DNA of 64,000 bases from DAOMFB01 sp963801475 (GCA_963801475.1 CAWDEX010000001.1:2170001-2234000); one strand, 5' to 3'; shown: positions 36,998-45,873, counted from the stretch's first letter. Program-made: numbers and translations. The notes: generated from the sequence alone by a model not told the origin.

Positions 36998-38124
36998 GAC
37001 CCGACCTTCGCCGGGACCTTCATCGCGTCGGAGACTTTCTCGTACGCCGCGCAAAGCGCCTTCACCGACGCCACGTCGACATCGCCCATGTGGCCGATCC
37101 GGATGCACGTCGGCTTGAACTTGCCGTAGCCCGAGCCGGGGGTGAACTTCTCGGCCTTCATCTTCTTGTTCAGCTCCTCGGCATTCACCCCTTCGGGGGG
37201 CATGAGCGAGGAGACCGTGGGCGAGTGGGCGCCGGCCTCGGACGAGAAGCGGAAGCCGGCCTTCGGCGCCCACTCCTCCACCGACTTCAGCATGGCGTCG
37301 TGCCGCGCCCAGCGGTTCTCGAGCCCCTCGGCCAGGATGTGGTCGAGCTGCAGGTCGAGGGCGTACAGGAGAGAGATGCAGGGTGTCGTCGGGGTCTGCT
37401 TCTTCGCCGCGAAGGCGTCGATGTCGACGAAGTCGAGGTAGAGGCCCCGGAACTTCTTCTTCTTCGCCGCCGCGAGCGCCCGGTCCGACATCGAGAAGAG
37501 GGCGAGGCCCGGCGGCAGCGCGAAGGCCTTCTGCGAGCCGCAGATCGCCACGTCGAGGCCCCACGCGTCGACCTCGACCTTCGTGCCGGCGAGCGACGTG
37601 ACGACGTCGGCGAACATCAGGGCGTCGGAGCTCTCACGGACGACCTTCGCGATCGCCGCCAGATCGGAGATGACCCCCGTCGACGTCTCGTTGTGGGCGA
37701 CGGTGACCGCGGCGTACTTCTTTTCCGCGAGCTTCTTCTTCACGTCCTCGGCCTTCACGGCCTTTCCCCAGTCGTACTTGAGGACGTCGACCTCGAGCCC
37801 GAGCCGCTGCCCCATCTCGCCCCATTTGTCCGAGAACGCCCCGTTCCCGCAGGAGAGAACGGGCCCCTCCACGCACGACACGAGCGCGGCTTCCCAGACG
37901 CCCGTGGCAGAGCTGGCCAGGGTGTGGGCCTTGCCGGTGGTTCGGAAGATCTTCGGAAGCTTCTCGAGGATCCGCCCGTAGAGGTCCATGAAGGCTTGCG
38001 AGCGGTGGGAGACCATGGGACCGGTCAGCGCCTGCAGCACCTGGGGCCGGACCCAGACGGGCCCCGGGTTGAAGAAGCGGACCTGTCCGACATTACCGCT
38101 GGTGGAGTCGAAGTTGGTGCTCAT
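36994..38124 (-). CDS. serC: class V aminotransferase, probable phosphoserine aminotransferase
   Basis: 376 aa. It is a PLP enzyme with Schiff-base lysine K199 in ICGSQKAFALPPG and a PLP-binding Asp in FADVVTSLAG. The N-terminal FFNPGPVWVRPQVL matches the serine-pyruvate/alanine-glyoxylate aminotransferase branch. It is translationally coupled to serA, so phosphohydroxypyruvate to phosphoserine is the likely reaction. By sequence alone it could be a serine-glyoxylate or alanine-glyoxylate aminotransferase. A TAGAAT box lies 7 nt before the ATG, with no Shine-Dalgarno. Confidence 0.85.
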   Translation of the reverse strand: MSTNFDSTSGNVGQVRFFNPGPVWVRPQVLQALTGPMVSHRSQAFMDLYGRILEKLPKIFRTTGKAHTLASSATGVWEAALVSCVEGPVLSCGNGAFSDKWGEMGQRLGLEVDVLKYDWGKAVKAEDVKKKLAEKKYAAVTVAHNETSTGVISDLAAIAKVVRESSDALMFADVVTSLAGTKVEVDAWGLDVAICGSQKAFALPPGLALFSMSDRALAAAKKKKFRGLYLDFVDIDAFAAKKQTPTTPCISLLYALDLQLDHILAEGLENRWARHDAMLKSVEEWAPKAGFRFSSEAGAHSPTVSSLMPPEGVNAEELNKKMKAEKFTPGSGYGKFKPTCIRIGHMGDVDVASVKALCAAYEKVSDAMKVPAKVGS

Positions 38125-38131
38125 GGCCCGA

Positions 38132-38137
38132 ATTCTA
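38132..38137 (-). promoter_or_regulatory. -10-like box of serC-serA
   Basis: TAGAAT on the minus strand, preceded by AAA, ends 7 nt before the ATG. A weak CTGAAA lies about 18 nt upstream. It predicts a nearly leaderless serC-serA-ddl message. Confidence 0.5.
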
Positions 38138-38157
38138 TTTCCTCTCTTCGGGTGATT

Positions 38158-38829
38158 TCAGGGGAACAGATGCATTACCTCCAGGAGGCCGTCGAGCAGC
38201 ACGTCCGGCCCGGCCGCTGCGAGTTCCTCCCGGGTCGACGAGCCCGACGCGACCGCGGCCACGGGAAGCCCGGCCGCCCGCGCCGTCAGGATGTCGAGCG
38301 GCATGTCGCCTACATAGAGGGCGTCAGAGGCCTTCACCCCGAGTAACGCGAGCGCCATGAACACCATCTGAGGGGCGGGCTTTGGGGGAAAGCCGTCGTC
38401 CGGACCGTGGATCGCCCCGAACCGGTCTTCAATGCCGAGGTGCGACAGGAGCTGTCGCGAGAAGAACCCCGGCTTGTTCGAGGCGATCGCCAGCCGGACC
38501 CCCCGCTCGACCAGAGTCCGGGTCACTTCGTCCGCTCCCGGCAGGAGCCGGGTCGCTTCCGGCCCCGCCGTCTCGTACCGCTCCTCGAAGAGGCGGGTTC
38601 CTTCGGCGACGTCCCCGGGGCCGACTGCCTCGCCCATCAGGACCGGCAGCCCTCGCCCGACGCGCCGGCGGGTCTCCTCGAGCGTCCACTCGGAATGCCC
38701 CAGCGACCGCTGGACGTAGGCCACGGCGTCGTGAATGGCCGAGTACGAGTCGAGGAGCGTACCGTCGAGGTCGAAGACGACCGCCCCGAAGGCGCGCGGG
38801 AAGAGGGCCGGCGGAGCGGGGGCCGTCAG
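38158..38829 (-). CDS. HAD-superfamily phosphatase, Gph/PGMB-like (CTG start)
   Basis: 223 aa. HAD motif I is VVFDLDGTLLDS, motif II is IASNKP, the lysine region is PPKPAPQMV, and motif IV is YVGDMPLDILTARAAG. It is probably a phosphoglycolate phosphatase or related phosphatase; the substrate is not fixed by sequence. The only start candidate before motif I is CTG at 38829, which overlaps the upstream TGA (CTGA) with AAGGA 6 nt before it. The next GTG or ATG would remove motif I. Confidence 0.87.
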   Translation of the reverse strand: MTAPAPPALFPRAFGAVVFDLDGTLLDSYSAIHDAVAYVQRSLGHSEWTLEETRRRVGRGLPVLMGEAVGPGDVAEGTRLFEERYETAGPEATRLLPGADEVTRTLVERGVRLAIASNKPGFFSRQLLSHLGIEDRFGAIHGPDDGFPPKPAPQMVFMALALLGVKASDALYVGDMPLDILTARAAGLPVAAVASGSSTREELAAAGPDVLLDGLLEVMHLFP

Positions 38830-39866
38830 TCGTCTTCCTTCTCGACCAGCTCGGCGACGATCTCGCGGCGTGCACTGAGGAGCAGGCGGCCTTCGGAGAG
38901 CTTCCATCCGGTCACGTCGCCCAGCGCCCGAAGGAGGACCTGTTCCCGCTCCATGATCTTCTCGGGACACGCCATCCGCGTCGTCCCGACGTCGGAGAAG
39001 GTGAGGCTGTCTCCCTTCAGCGCGTAGCGCCCCATCAGACGGTTGCAGCCCGTCGAACCGGAGAGCCGGTGGCCGGTGACGTCGAACCGGATCTGGAGGG
39101 CTTTTCTCCCGAGGCCCCCCGTCACCTTCTCCCCGCGTAGCGAGACCAGCGTCCAGGTCCGCCCCTCGGGGGTGCTCGCCGGCGCCACCTGGCCGGGAAG
39201 GGGCGGCCGGCACGGCTCGCCCGGGAGCGCGCGCTGGAAGGTGTCGACGACGAAAGTCAGCTCCGTTCCCTTCCCTTCCGTCTTCGGATGGAAGGCGAGG
39301 TGCCCGGTGACCTCGACGAGGAGCGGCGCCCCGGGCGCCGACTTCTTCTCCCCGTAGGCCTTCTCGAGGGAGGCGTTGTCGCCTGCCGTCGCGACCGGAA
39401 GGTCCCCGGCGGTGAGGCAGAGCGTGATCCGGCCCGCATCGGCCAGGTACCGGAAAAGGCCCAGGACCGAGACCGGCTCCTCGACCAGCCGGAACTCCGG
39501 GTCTCTCTTCAGGTCGTAGTTCAGCTTCGTCTCTATCTCGCGCCCCTCGCCGTCGAGCTTCCGGAGTGTCTCCGCGTCGACCACGCGAAAGAACCGTGCC
39601 GCCTCGGCGCCGCCCCGGAGGGCCAGCTTCCCCCCGTCCTCCAGGCTCCACCGGCCGAACTCGGCGGAGGAGCGGTTCTTCCCGAGGTACTCGTTCCGGA
39701 TTGCGAAGGACTGGTCCGGGAAGAGGTCGACCGTCATCCGGATCCCTTCGCAGTCGGCGCACGGAATCAGGCCCGACCAGCTTCGCGGCGCGTCGAGGAC
39801 GAGCGGCGGCGGAGTCGGGGCGGCGGCCAGGGCCAGGAGCAGTGCGATTCCGGTCAGCATCATCAA
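38826..39866 (-). CDS. NlpE-like/HslJ (META) two-domain secreted protein
   Basis: 346 aa. A signal-like N-terminus (MMMLTGIALLLALAAAPT) precedes an NlpE N-terminal-type domain with the CxxC motif (IPCADCEGIRMTVDLFPDQ, about 36-60) and a copper-resistance-like fold. A C-terminal META/HslJ domain follows (RTWTLVSL, then STGCNRLMGRYALKGDSLTFSDVGTTRMACP). Both domains are linked to envelope stress or copper/heat responses in enterobacteria. The protein is probably periplasmic; the lipobox is not convincing. It overlaps the HAD phosphatase by 4 nt. Confidence 0.8.
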   Translation of the reverse strand: MMMLTGIALLLALAAAPTPPPLVLDAPRSWSGLIPCADCEGIRMTVDLFPDQSFAIRNEYLGKNRSSAEFGRWSLEDGGKLALRGGAEAARFFRVVDAETLRKLDGEGREIETKLNYDLKRDPEFRLVEEPVSVLGLFRYLADAGRITLCLTAGDLPVATAGDNASLEKAYGEKKSAPGAPLLVEVTGHLAFHPKTEGKGTELTFVVDTFQRALPGEPCRPPLPGQVAPASTPEGRTWTLVSLRGEKVTGGLGRKALQIRFDVTGHRLSGSTGCNRLMGRYALKGDSLTFSDVGTTRMACPEKIMEREQVLLRALGDVTGWKLSEGRLLLSARREIVAELVEKEDD

Positions 39867-39878
39867 ACCCCTTCCGGA

Positions 39879-40832
39879 TCAGTCTACTGTCAGCACGATC
39901 TTGCCGACGTTCTCATTGGCGGCCATCCGGCGAAAGGCGTCGCCTGCGCGGGCAAGCGGGAGGACGGAGTCGACGACCGTCAAGAGCGAGCCGTCGGAGA
40001 ACCCCGGGAGGACGTCACGGACGAAGGCCTCCGTCAGGGCGACTTTCTCGGCCGTCGGGCGCGAGCGAAGCGTCGAGCCGACGATCCGGAGCCTCTTCAC
40101 AACGACCGAGCGGAGGTCGATCGTCGAGGAGCCGCCCCCCATCGAGGCGATCAGGACGAGCCGCCCGCCCCGCGCCATCACGCGGAGGTTCCGTTCGAGA
40201 AAGGCCCCGCCGACCGGGTCGAGAACCACGTCCACTGCGTTCGGCCCGAAGGCCTTCTCGATCTCGGCCACGAAGTCCTTCGTCGACGTGTCGATGGAGA
40301 GCGCCGCGCCCAGCGAGAGAGTCGTGCCGAGCTTTCGCGGGCTCCGCGTCGTGGCAATGGCGGTCGCCCCGGCGCGCCGCACCAGCTGGAGGGCCGCGGT
40401 GCCCACGCCCGACGCCGCCGCGTGGATCAGGGCCTTTTCCCCGCCCTTCATCCCCGCCTCGAGGAAGAGGTTCAGGTACGCCGTGAACCACACCTCCGGT
40501 ATGGACGCCGCCTCGACGAAGCTCATCTTCCCGGGAATCGGCATCAGCATCCGTAGCGGCACGGCCACCTTTTCGGCGTAGCCGCCCCCGGCCAGGAGGA
40601 AGAAGGCGCGCTGGCCCGTCCCCTCGACGACCCCCGCCGCCTCGAGGCCGAGAATCTCCGACGCGCCGGGGGGCGGCGGGTACTTCCCGGCCGCCTGCAG
40701 CAGGTCGGCCCGGTTCACCGCGGTCGCCTTCACCCGGACGAGGACCTCGTCCGGGCCGGGAACAGGATCGGGCGCCTCGCCGAAAACGAGCGCCTCGGGC
40801 CCTCCCGGCGACGGGACGAGGACGGCCTTCAC
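39879..40832 (-). CDS. zinc-free NAD(P)H:quinone oxidoreductase, MDR family
   Basis: 317 aa. It has the GroES-like N-terminal domain (MKAVLVPSPGGPEALVF, AVNRADLLQAAGKYPPPPG) and a Rossmann domain with AASGVGTAALQLVRRAGA. It lacks the catalytic zinc ligands of alcohol dehydrogenases and resembles the QOR/TP53I3 group that reduces quinones with NADPH. The start overlaps the NamZ-MobB stop (ATGA), so it is translationally coupled. Confidence 0.88.
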   Translation of the reverse strand: MKAVLVPSPGGPEALVFGEAPDPVPGPDEVLVRVKATAVNRADLLQAAGKYPPPPGASEILGLEAAGVVEGTGQRAFFLLAGGGYAEKVAVPLRMLMPIPGKMSFVEAASIPEVWFTAYLNLFLEAGMKGGEKALIHAAASGVGTAALQLVRRAGATAIATTRSPRKLGTTLSLGAALSIDTSTKDFVAEIEKAFGPNAVDVVLDPVGGAFLERNLRVMARGGRLVLIASMGGGSSTIDLRSVVVKRLRIVGSTLRSRPTAEKVALTEAFVRDVLPGFSDGSLLTVVDSVLPLARAGDAFRRMAANENVGKIVLTVD

Positions 40833-42529
40833 GGCGCGAGCCCGAAGAACTCTCTCAGGTCGTGGAGGAGTCGGGGGACTTCTCCGAACGTGAATCGCGG
40901 GACGCGCGAGGGATGGCTGGTCGAGCGATCCGCGACGACGGCGATGACGTTCGAGTCGTGTTCACACAGGGGGGCGCGGCCGGTGGCCGCCCGGCAGACC
41001 TCGATCTTCGGATACGCCTCACTCCGGAATCCCTCGACGATGACGGCGTCACAATCACGCAGGCCGTACTCACCTTCCAGGTAGAACGAGAGCGGGCGCC
41101 TACCGAGGCCCTGCCGGTGGACCGCGCTGCGCGCTCCGGCGACGAGGACCGCCGGCTCGGCGCCGGCGGCCTTGTGGCGCGCCGAGTCCTTGCCGGGAAG
41201 GTCGGTGTCGTACTCGTGGTCGGTGTGCTTGAGCGAGCCGACCCGGAGCCCGTCCTTCACGAGCGCCTCGATCATCCTCGCCGCGACCGTCGTCTTCCCC
41301 GATTCGTGCGCGCCGACGACGAGGAGAACCGGCGGAGAGTCCTTCGACGGGTAAAGAAGGCTGCGGGCTCGGGCCGGCGCGAACCGGACGAGGTCGGCGG
41401 CGAACGTGGCGATCCAGCCGTCGAGGCTCTCTCCCCGGTCCACCAGCTCGCGGAAACGCCCCGTTCCCGCCAGAAGGTCGACGGCCGGGACGTCGTCGCG
41501 GTACTCGTACATCTCCGTTCGCCAGGCGAAGGAGCCCGGGTCGAGGTCTCGGAGGGCTCTCACCAGACGGAGATACGTCTCGAACGGCCGGAACGATTCC
41601 GGGCCGGTCACGTGGGCCTGGACGCCGCTGCAGAGGCGCCCCGCCTGCTTCTGGAACGTCGGCGTGAAGACGTGCGGGCGAAAGACGACGCCCGGCATCC
41701 CGAGCGAGTTCGCGGCGTCGGCCGCCGCGTCGGCGTCGAGCCACGGCGCGCCGACGATCTCGAACGGGCGGGTCGTGCCGCGCCCTTCCGAGAGATTCGT
41801 CCCCTCGACGAGACAGGCGCCCGGATAGACGAGCGCCGTCTCGCGCGTCGGCATGTTCGGCGACGGCAGGACCCACGCGGGGTCCGTCGAAAGGCTGCCG
41901 CGCCCGGGGCGGGCGCGTCCGCGTCGCATCGGCACGACCGTGAGGTCGCAGCCGAGCGAGAACTCCCGGTTGACGAAGGTCGCGATCTCCCCCGGCGTCA
42001 TCCCGTGCCGGACCGGGACCGGGTAGAGGCCGATGAAGGAAAGGAGCCGCGTCTCCGGGAGGTTCCCTTCCAGGACCTCGCCGCCGAGCGGGTTCGGCCG
42101 GTCGAGGACGACGACCGGGATCCCGCGCGCCGCGCACGCCTTCATCATCAGAGCCGTCGTCCAGACGAAGGTGTAGTACCGGCTCCCCACGTCCGGCAGG
42201 TCCGAGACGACGACGTCGAGGCCGGCCAGCTGCTCCGGCCTCGGCGACAGTTCCCCAAAGGTCGTCCCGTAGAGCGAGACGACGGGGACCCGTGACGGCT
42301 CGCCCGAAGCGACCGCCTCCATGTCCTGCGCCGCGCCCCGGAAGCCGTGCTCGGGGCCGAACAGGGCCCGCACGTCGAGGCCGGCCGCCGCCATCGCGCG
42401 GACCGCCGGGACGAAGCCTGACGTCACCGACGCGGCGTTGGCGAGCAGGCCGATCCGCTTCCCGCGCAGGAGCGACGGATCCTCGCAAAGGACGTCGAGG
42501 CCGGTGGCGAGGCAAAGCGGCGCGGTCAC
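40829..42529 (-). CDS. fusion of NamZ-like exo-beta-N-acetylmuramidase (DUF1343) and MobB
   Basis: 566 aa from a GTG overlapping the SpoIID stop (GTGA). Residues about 1-395 are a DUF1343/NamZ protein: LFGPEHGFRG, SLYG, DLPDVGSRYYTF, VLDRPNPLGG and VPVRHGMTPGE. Residues about 402-566 are a MobB GTPase adapter with P-loop GAHESGKTT (406-414), KHTDHEYDTDLPGKDSARHKAAGA and CDAVIVEGFRSE. The linker has no stop and no ATG, GTG or TTG, so MobB cannot be started separately at its usual position. NamZ enzymes trim MurNAc from glycan chain ends and often carry signal peptides; none is seen here. MobB helps attach GMP to molybdopterin. I know of no precedent for this fusion. Confidence 0.85.
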   Translation of the reverse strand: MTAPLCLATGLDVLCEDPSLLRGKRIGLLANAASVTSGFVPAVRAMAAAGLDVRALFGPEHGFRGAAQDMEAVASGEPSRVPVVSLYGTTFGELSPRPEQLAGLDVVVSDLPDVGSRYYTFVWTTALMMKACAARGIPVVVLDRPNPLGGEVLEGNLPETRLLSFIGLYPVPVRHGMTPGEIATFVNREFSLGCDLTVVPMRRGRARPGRGSLSTDPAWVLPSPNMPTRETALVYPGACLVEGTNLSEGRGTTRPFEIVGAPWLDADAAADAANSLGMPGVVFRPHVFTPTFQKQAGRLCSGVQAHVTGPESFRPFETYLRLVRALRDLDPGSFAWRTEMYEYRDDVPAVDLLAGTGRFRELVDRGESLDGWIATFAADLVRFAPARARSLLYPSKDSPPVLLVVGAHESGKTTVAARMIEALVKDGLRVGSLKHTDHEYDTDLPGKDSARHKAAGAEPAVLVAGARSAVHRQGLGRRPLSFYLEGEYGLRDCDAVIVEGFRSEAYPKIEVCRAATGRAPLCEHDSNVIAVVADRSTSHPSRVPRFTFGEVPRLLHDLREFFGLAP

Positions 42530-43443
42530 GACGCCGAGTCTACGGTCGAAACCAGAGCACCGCGGTAGTAGAGGCCGAGGATCGCGTCGCGGGTCTCGCC
42601 GCGCCGCGCCCGCTCGATGGCTCCCGCCTGGCACATTCCCGCGCCGTGCCCCGTGCCGCGCCCCGCGAGGAAGTACTCGGTCCGGGACTCGCTCATCTCG
42701 AAGGCCGTCGACCGGACGGAGGCCCAACCCCAGATCTCCGACGCCGCCTTCCGGAAATCAAAGCCGCGGACGACGCGCGAGGCGCCCCCGTGCGCCACGA
42801 GGCGCAGCATCGAGACCCGCCCCGTGTCGTCGCGGCCGTAGATCTCCAGAAAGCGCGCCTCGGGAAGCCCGAGCGCCTGCGCGAGGCGCGGCAGTTCCTT
42901 CCGCGGAAGCGAGAAGCTCCAGGCGAACCCCGGCGCGCCGGAGCAGGCGTCGTCCTCGACCGGGACGAGGTCGGGGTTCTCTTCGTCGTCCCAGACGTCG
43001 CGGGGGCGCGCCGTCTTTCCGCCGCAGACGGCATGGAACGGCGCGGGGATGATCCGGCCGCCCTGGACGAGGACGATCCCCTCCGTCGCGGCCGAGGCGG
43101 CGCGCGTCCCCGCCGTCGCGGCCGAGAGGCCGAGGAAGACCTGGCAGTGGACGGCGTCACAGAGGTCGGCCCCCGCCTCGGCGTGGCGCGTCCGCCGCGC
43201 GAGGGCGTACGAGCGGGCCGCCACGGCCTGGGCTTCGAGCGCTGCCGCGGGCGCCCGCCGCCCGATCTCGCCCGGCAGGACGGCGGCGACGTAGGCCTCC
43301 ACGGAGATCTCCTCCACGAGCCCGGACGCCGTCCGGAGGACCCGAAGCGGGTGCGAAGCAAGGGAAGAGGCGGCAGTGCGAGCAGCGGCGAGCCGCGAGG
43401 CGAGGAAGGCCGCGCCCATCGCCAGGAATCTCCGTCGCGTCAC
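42526..43443 (-). CDS. SpoIID/LytB-domain lytic transglycosylase-like protein
   Basis: 305 aa from a GTG. A Tat-like N-terminus (MTRRRFLAMGAAFLASRLAAA) is followed by the SpoIID core. VEAYVAAVLPGEIGRRAPAAALEAQAVAARSYAL contains the conserved catalytic-type glutamate, and FHAVCGGKT and GRGTGHGAGMCQAGA complete the family pattern. SpoIID cleaves glycan strands stripped of stem peptides. It is coupled to the NamZ-MobB gene. A TACAAT box lies 8 nt before the GTG. Confidence 0.9.
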   Translation of the reverse strand: MTRRRFLAMGAAFLASRLAAARTAASSLASHPLRVLRTASGLVEEISVEAYVAAVLPGEIGRRAPAAALEAQAVAARSYALARRTRHAEAGADLCDAVHCQVFLGLSAATAGTRAASAATEGIVLVQGGRIIPAPFHAVCGGKTARPRDVWDDEENPDLVPVEDDACSGAPGFAWSFSLPRKELPRLAQALGLPEARFLEIYGRDDTGRVSMLRLVAHGGASRVVRGFDFRKAASEIWGWASVRSTAFEMSESRTEYFLAGRGTGHGAGMCQAGAIERARRGETRDAILGLYYRGALVSTVDSAS

Positions 43444-43451
43444 GCGACGCG

Positions 43452-43461
43452 ATTGTAGACT
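43452..43461. promoter_or_regulatory. overlapping divergent -10-like boxes
   Basis: Minus-strand TACAAT (43452-43457) faces the SpoIID gene, 8 nt from its GTG. Plus-strand TAGACT (43456-43461) faces the permease, 14 nt from its ATG. The boxes share two bases, so polymerase could not occupy both at once. Confidence 0.45.
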
Positions 43462-43475
43462 CGCCGCCTCTCCCG

Positions 43476-44786
43476 ATGAGCGAACGTCGTCTCGCCCTGG
43501 CGCGGCGGCTCGGCCCGTTCGACGCCGCGATGATCGTCATGGGCGGGATGGTCGGCGCGGGGATCTTCGTCAACCCCGCCGTCGTCGCCCGCGAGGTCCC
43601 CTCCGCGGCGCTGAGCGTCCTGGCCTGGGCCGCCGGAGGGGCGATCGCCCTGCTCGGCGCGTTCCTCTACGCCGAGATGGCCGAGCGGCTCCCCGAGGCG
43701 GGCGGGCAGTACGCCTACCTGCGCGAGGCGTGGCATCCGCTTCTCGGCTTCCTTTACGGCTGGACGCTTCTTCTCGTCACCGGGAGCGGAGGACAGGCGG
43801 CCGTCGCCATGACCTTCGCCCGGTATCTGAAAGTGCTGACCAGCCTCGAAGCGCCGGAAGGAGCCGTTGCCGTCGCCACGATCGCCGCCGTCGCCGCCGT
43901 GAACCTGCTCGGCGTCCGCGCCGGGGGGAGCCTCCAGTCGGCTCTGATGGTGACGAAGGGGGCCGCCATCGCGCTTCTCGTCTTCGCCGGGTTCCTGGCA
44001 GCGGCCGCGCCCGCCGCCCCGCCGGACGCGATCTCGGCCGTTCCCGCGTCGGGCCTCGTCGCCGCGTTCGGCGCCGCGCTCGTACCGGTCTTCTTCGCCT
44101 ACGGCGGCTACCAGAACACCGGCTTCGCGGCCGAGGAGCTGAAGAATCCCGTCCGCGACCTGCCGCGGGGGCTGCTCTGGGGCGTCTCCGGCGTCATCGT
44201 CCTCTACGTCTCGGTCGCGGCGGTCTCGGTGCGAGTCCTCGGGGCCGCCGGTCTCGCGGCGACGGGAACGCCGGCGTCGGACGTCATGACGCGCGCGCTC
44301 GGCCCGGCCGGCGGGAAGCTGATCGCCCTCGGAATCGCCGTCTCCACGCTCGGATTTCTCTCGCACGGCGTTCTGACGCTTCCCCGCGCCTACTTCGCCA
44401 TGGCGCGGGACGGCGTCTTCTTCCGGAAGGTGGCGACGCTGACGCCCCGGAGCCGGGTGCCGGCGGTGGCGATCCTGCTGCAGGCCGGCGTCGCCGCGGC
44501 GCTCGCCCTCTCCGGACGGTACGAGCAGGTCCTCGCGTTCGTCATGTCGGTGGACGGCCTCTTCTTCGCGACGACCGGGGCCGCCCTCTTCGTCTTCCGG
44601 AGGCGCCCCGGACCGCTTCCCCGCGTCGTCCTGCCGGGCCACCCCGTCACGACCCTGATCTTCACCGCGGCCTGCCTCTTCGTGGCGGGGAGCGCCTGGT
44701 TCCGTTTTCCTGCCAACTCGGCCGCCGGGCTGGGAATTCTCCTCTCGGGCGTTCCGGCGTATCTTTTCTGGAGCCGGAAGAGATGA
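43476..44786 (+). CDS. APC-superfamily amino acid permease
   Basis: 436 aa with about twelve transmembrane helices. The first helix contains the substrate-binding GMVGAGIFVNPAVV, and EMAERLPEAGGQYAYLREAW is a typical APC loop. YGGYQNTGFAAEELKNPVRDLPRG resembles LAT and cationic amino acid transporters. It imports or exchanges an unidentified amino acid across the inner membrane. Its stop overlaps the aminotransferase start (ATGA). Confidence 0.9.
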   Translation: MSERRLALARRLGPFDAAMIVMGGMVGAGIFVNPAVVAREVPSAALSVLAWAAGGAIALLGAFLYAEMAERLPEAGGQYAYLREAWHPLLGFLYGWTLLLVTGSGGQAAVAMTFARYLKVLTSLEAPEGAVAVATIAAVAAVNLLGVRAGGSLQSALMVTKGAAIALLVFAGFLAAAAPAAPPDAISAVPASGLVAAFGAALVPVFFAYGGYQNTGFAAEELKNPVRDLPRGLLWGVSGVIVLYVSVAAVSVRVLGAAGLAATGTPASDVMTRALGPAGGKLIALGIAVSTLGFLSHGVLTLPRAYFAMARDGVFFRKVATLTPRSRVPAVAILLQAGVAAALALSGRYEQVLAFVMSVDGLFFATTGAALFVFRRRPGPLPRVVLPGHPVTTLIFTAACLFVAGSAWFRFPANSAAGLGILLSGVPAYLFWSRKR

Positions 44787-45868
44787 CGCGCACGACCGCC
44801 TCGCCGTACATGGAGTGGGCCAAGAGCCGCTCGGCCGCCCGCTACAACCTCTCGCGGAGCGGCGTGCCGGACCAGCCGCTGGCCGCGCTCGAGGCGACTC
44901 TGGACGACGTGGAGGCGAGCGGCGGCGGCGGATACGGCTGGCTCCCCCTTCAATCGACCATCGCGCACCGGTTCGGGACGTCACCCGATTGCGTCGTCCA
45001 CCTTCCCGGCACGTCCATGGCGAACTTCGTGGCGCTGGCGGGGCTCCTGTCGCCGGGCGACGACATCGTGGCCGAGGCGCCGACTTACGAGCTGATCCTC
45101 TCGGCCGCCCGCTTTCTCGGAGCGAACGTCGTCCCCTTCATCCGGCGTGCGGAGGACGAGTTCCGCGTCGACCCGGAGGACGTGGCCCGGGCGATCACCT
45201 CCCGCACCCGCCTCGTCGCCCTGACGAACCTCCACAACCCGTCGAGCGCGCTGATTCCCGACGACGTCCTCTTCCAGGTGGCCCGGATCGCCCGGGAGGC
45301 CGGGGCGCGCGTCCTCGTCGACGAGGTCTACCTCGAGGCTCTCTACGAGACGCCGCCGCGCACGGCGCACCGGCTCGGGCCGGAGTTCGTCGTCACCTCG
45401 AGCCTGACGAAGGCGTACGGGCTCTCGGGCCTCCGCTGCGGGTGGGTCCTGGCGGAGCCCGACGTGGCCCGGCGGCTCTGGCGGCTCAACGACCTCTTCG
45501 GCGTCGTCTCCGCGCGTCCTGCTGAAACGCTCGCCCTCCGCGCCTTCGCGAAGCTGGCCGACCTGGCGCCGGGATTCAACGCGATGCTCGAGACGAACCG
45601 CGACCGGTTCCACGGGTTCCTTCGCACGCGCGCCGACCTCGCCTGCTTCGTCCCTCCGCACGGCACGGTCGTCTTCCCGAAGCTCCTCTCGGGAGACGTC
45701 GGGCGGCTCTGCGCCCACCTCCGCGAGAAGTACGACACGACCGTCGTCCCCGGCGAGTTCTTCGGGCGCCCCGCCCATTTCCGAGTCGGCCTGTCGGTCG
45801 AGACCGACGTCTTCCAGGAAGGAATCGCCCGGCTGGGCCGGGCCCTGGACGACCTCGCGAGGAGTTAG
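44783..45868 (+). CDS. class I/II PLP-dependent aminotransferase
   Basis: 361 aa from ATG at 44783 with a GGAAGAG Shine-Dalgarno. Motifs include NLHNPSSALIPDD (substrate Asn), LVDEVYLEAL (PLP-pyridine Asp), SSLTKAYGLSGLRCGW (Schiff-base Lys) and a C-terminal FRVGLSVE (carboxylate Arg). It is fold type I, similar to aspartate/aromatic transaminases. Coupling to the permease suggests catabolism of the imported amino acid. The exact substrate is unknown. Confidence 0.88.
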   Translation: MTRTTASPYMEWAKSRSAARYNLSRSGVPDQPLAALEATLDDVEASGGGGYGWLPLQSTIAHRFGTSPDCVVHLPGTSMANFVALAGLLSPGDDIVAEAPTYELILSAARFLGANVVPFIRRAEDEFRVDPEDVARAITSRTRLVALTNLHNPSSALIPDDVLFQVARIAREAGARVLVDEVYLEALYETPPRTAHRLGPEFVVTSSLTKAYGLSGLRCGWVLAEPDVARRLWRLNDLFGVVSARPAETLALRAFAKLADLAPGFNAMLETNRDRFHGFLRTRADLACFVPPHGTVVFPKLLSGDVGRLCAHLREKYDTTVVPGEFFGRPAHFRVGLSVETDVFQEGIARLGRALDDLARS

Positions 45869-45873
45869 CCCGT

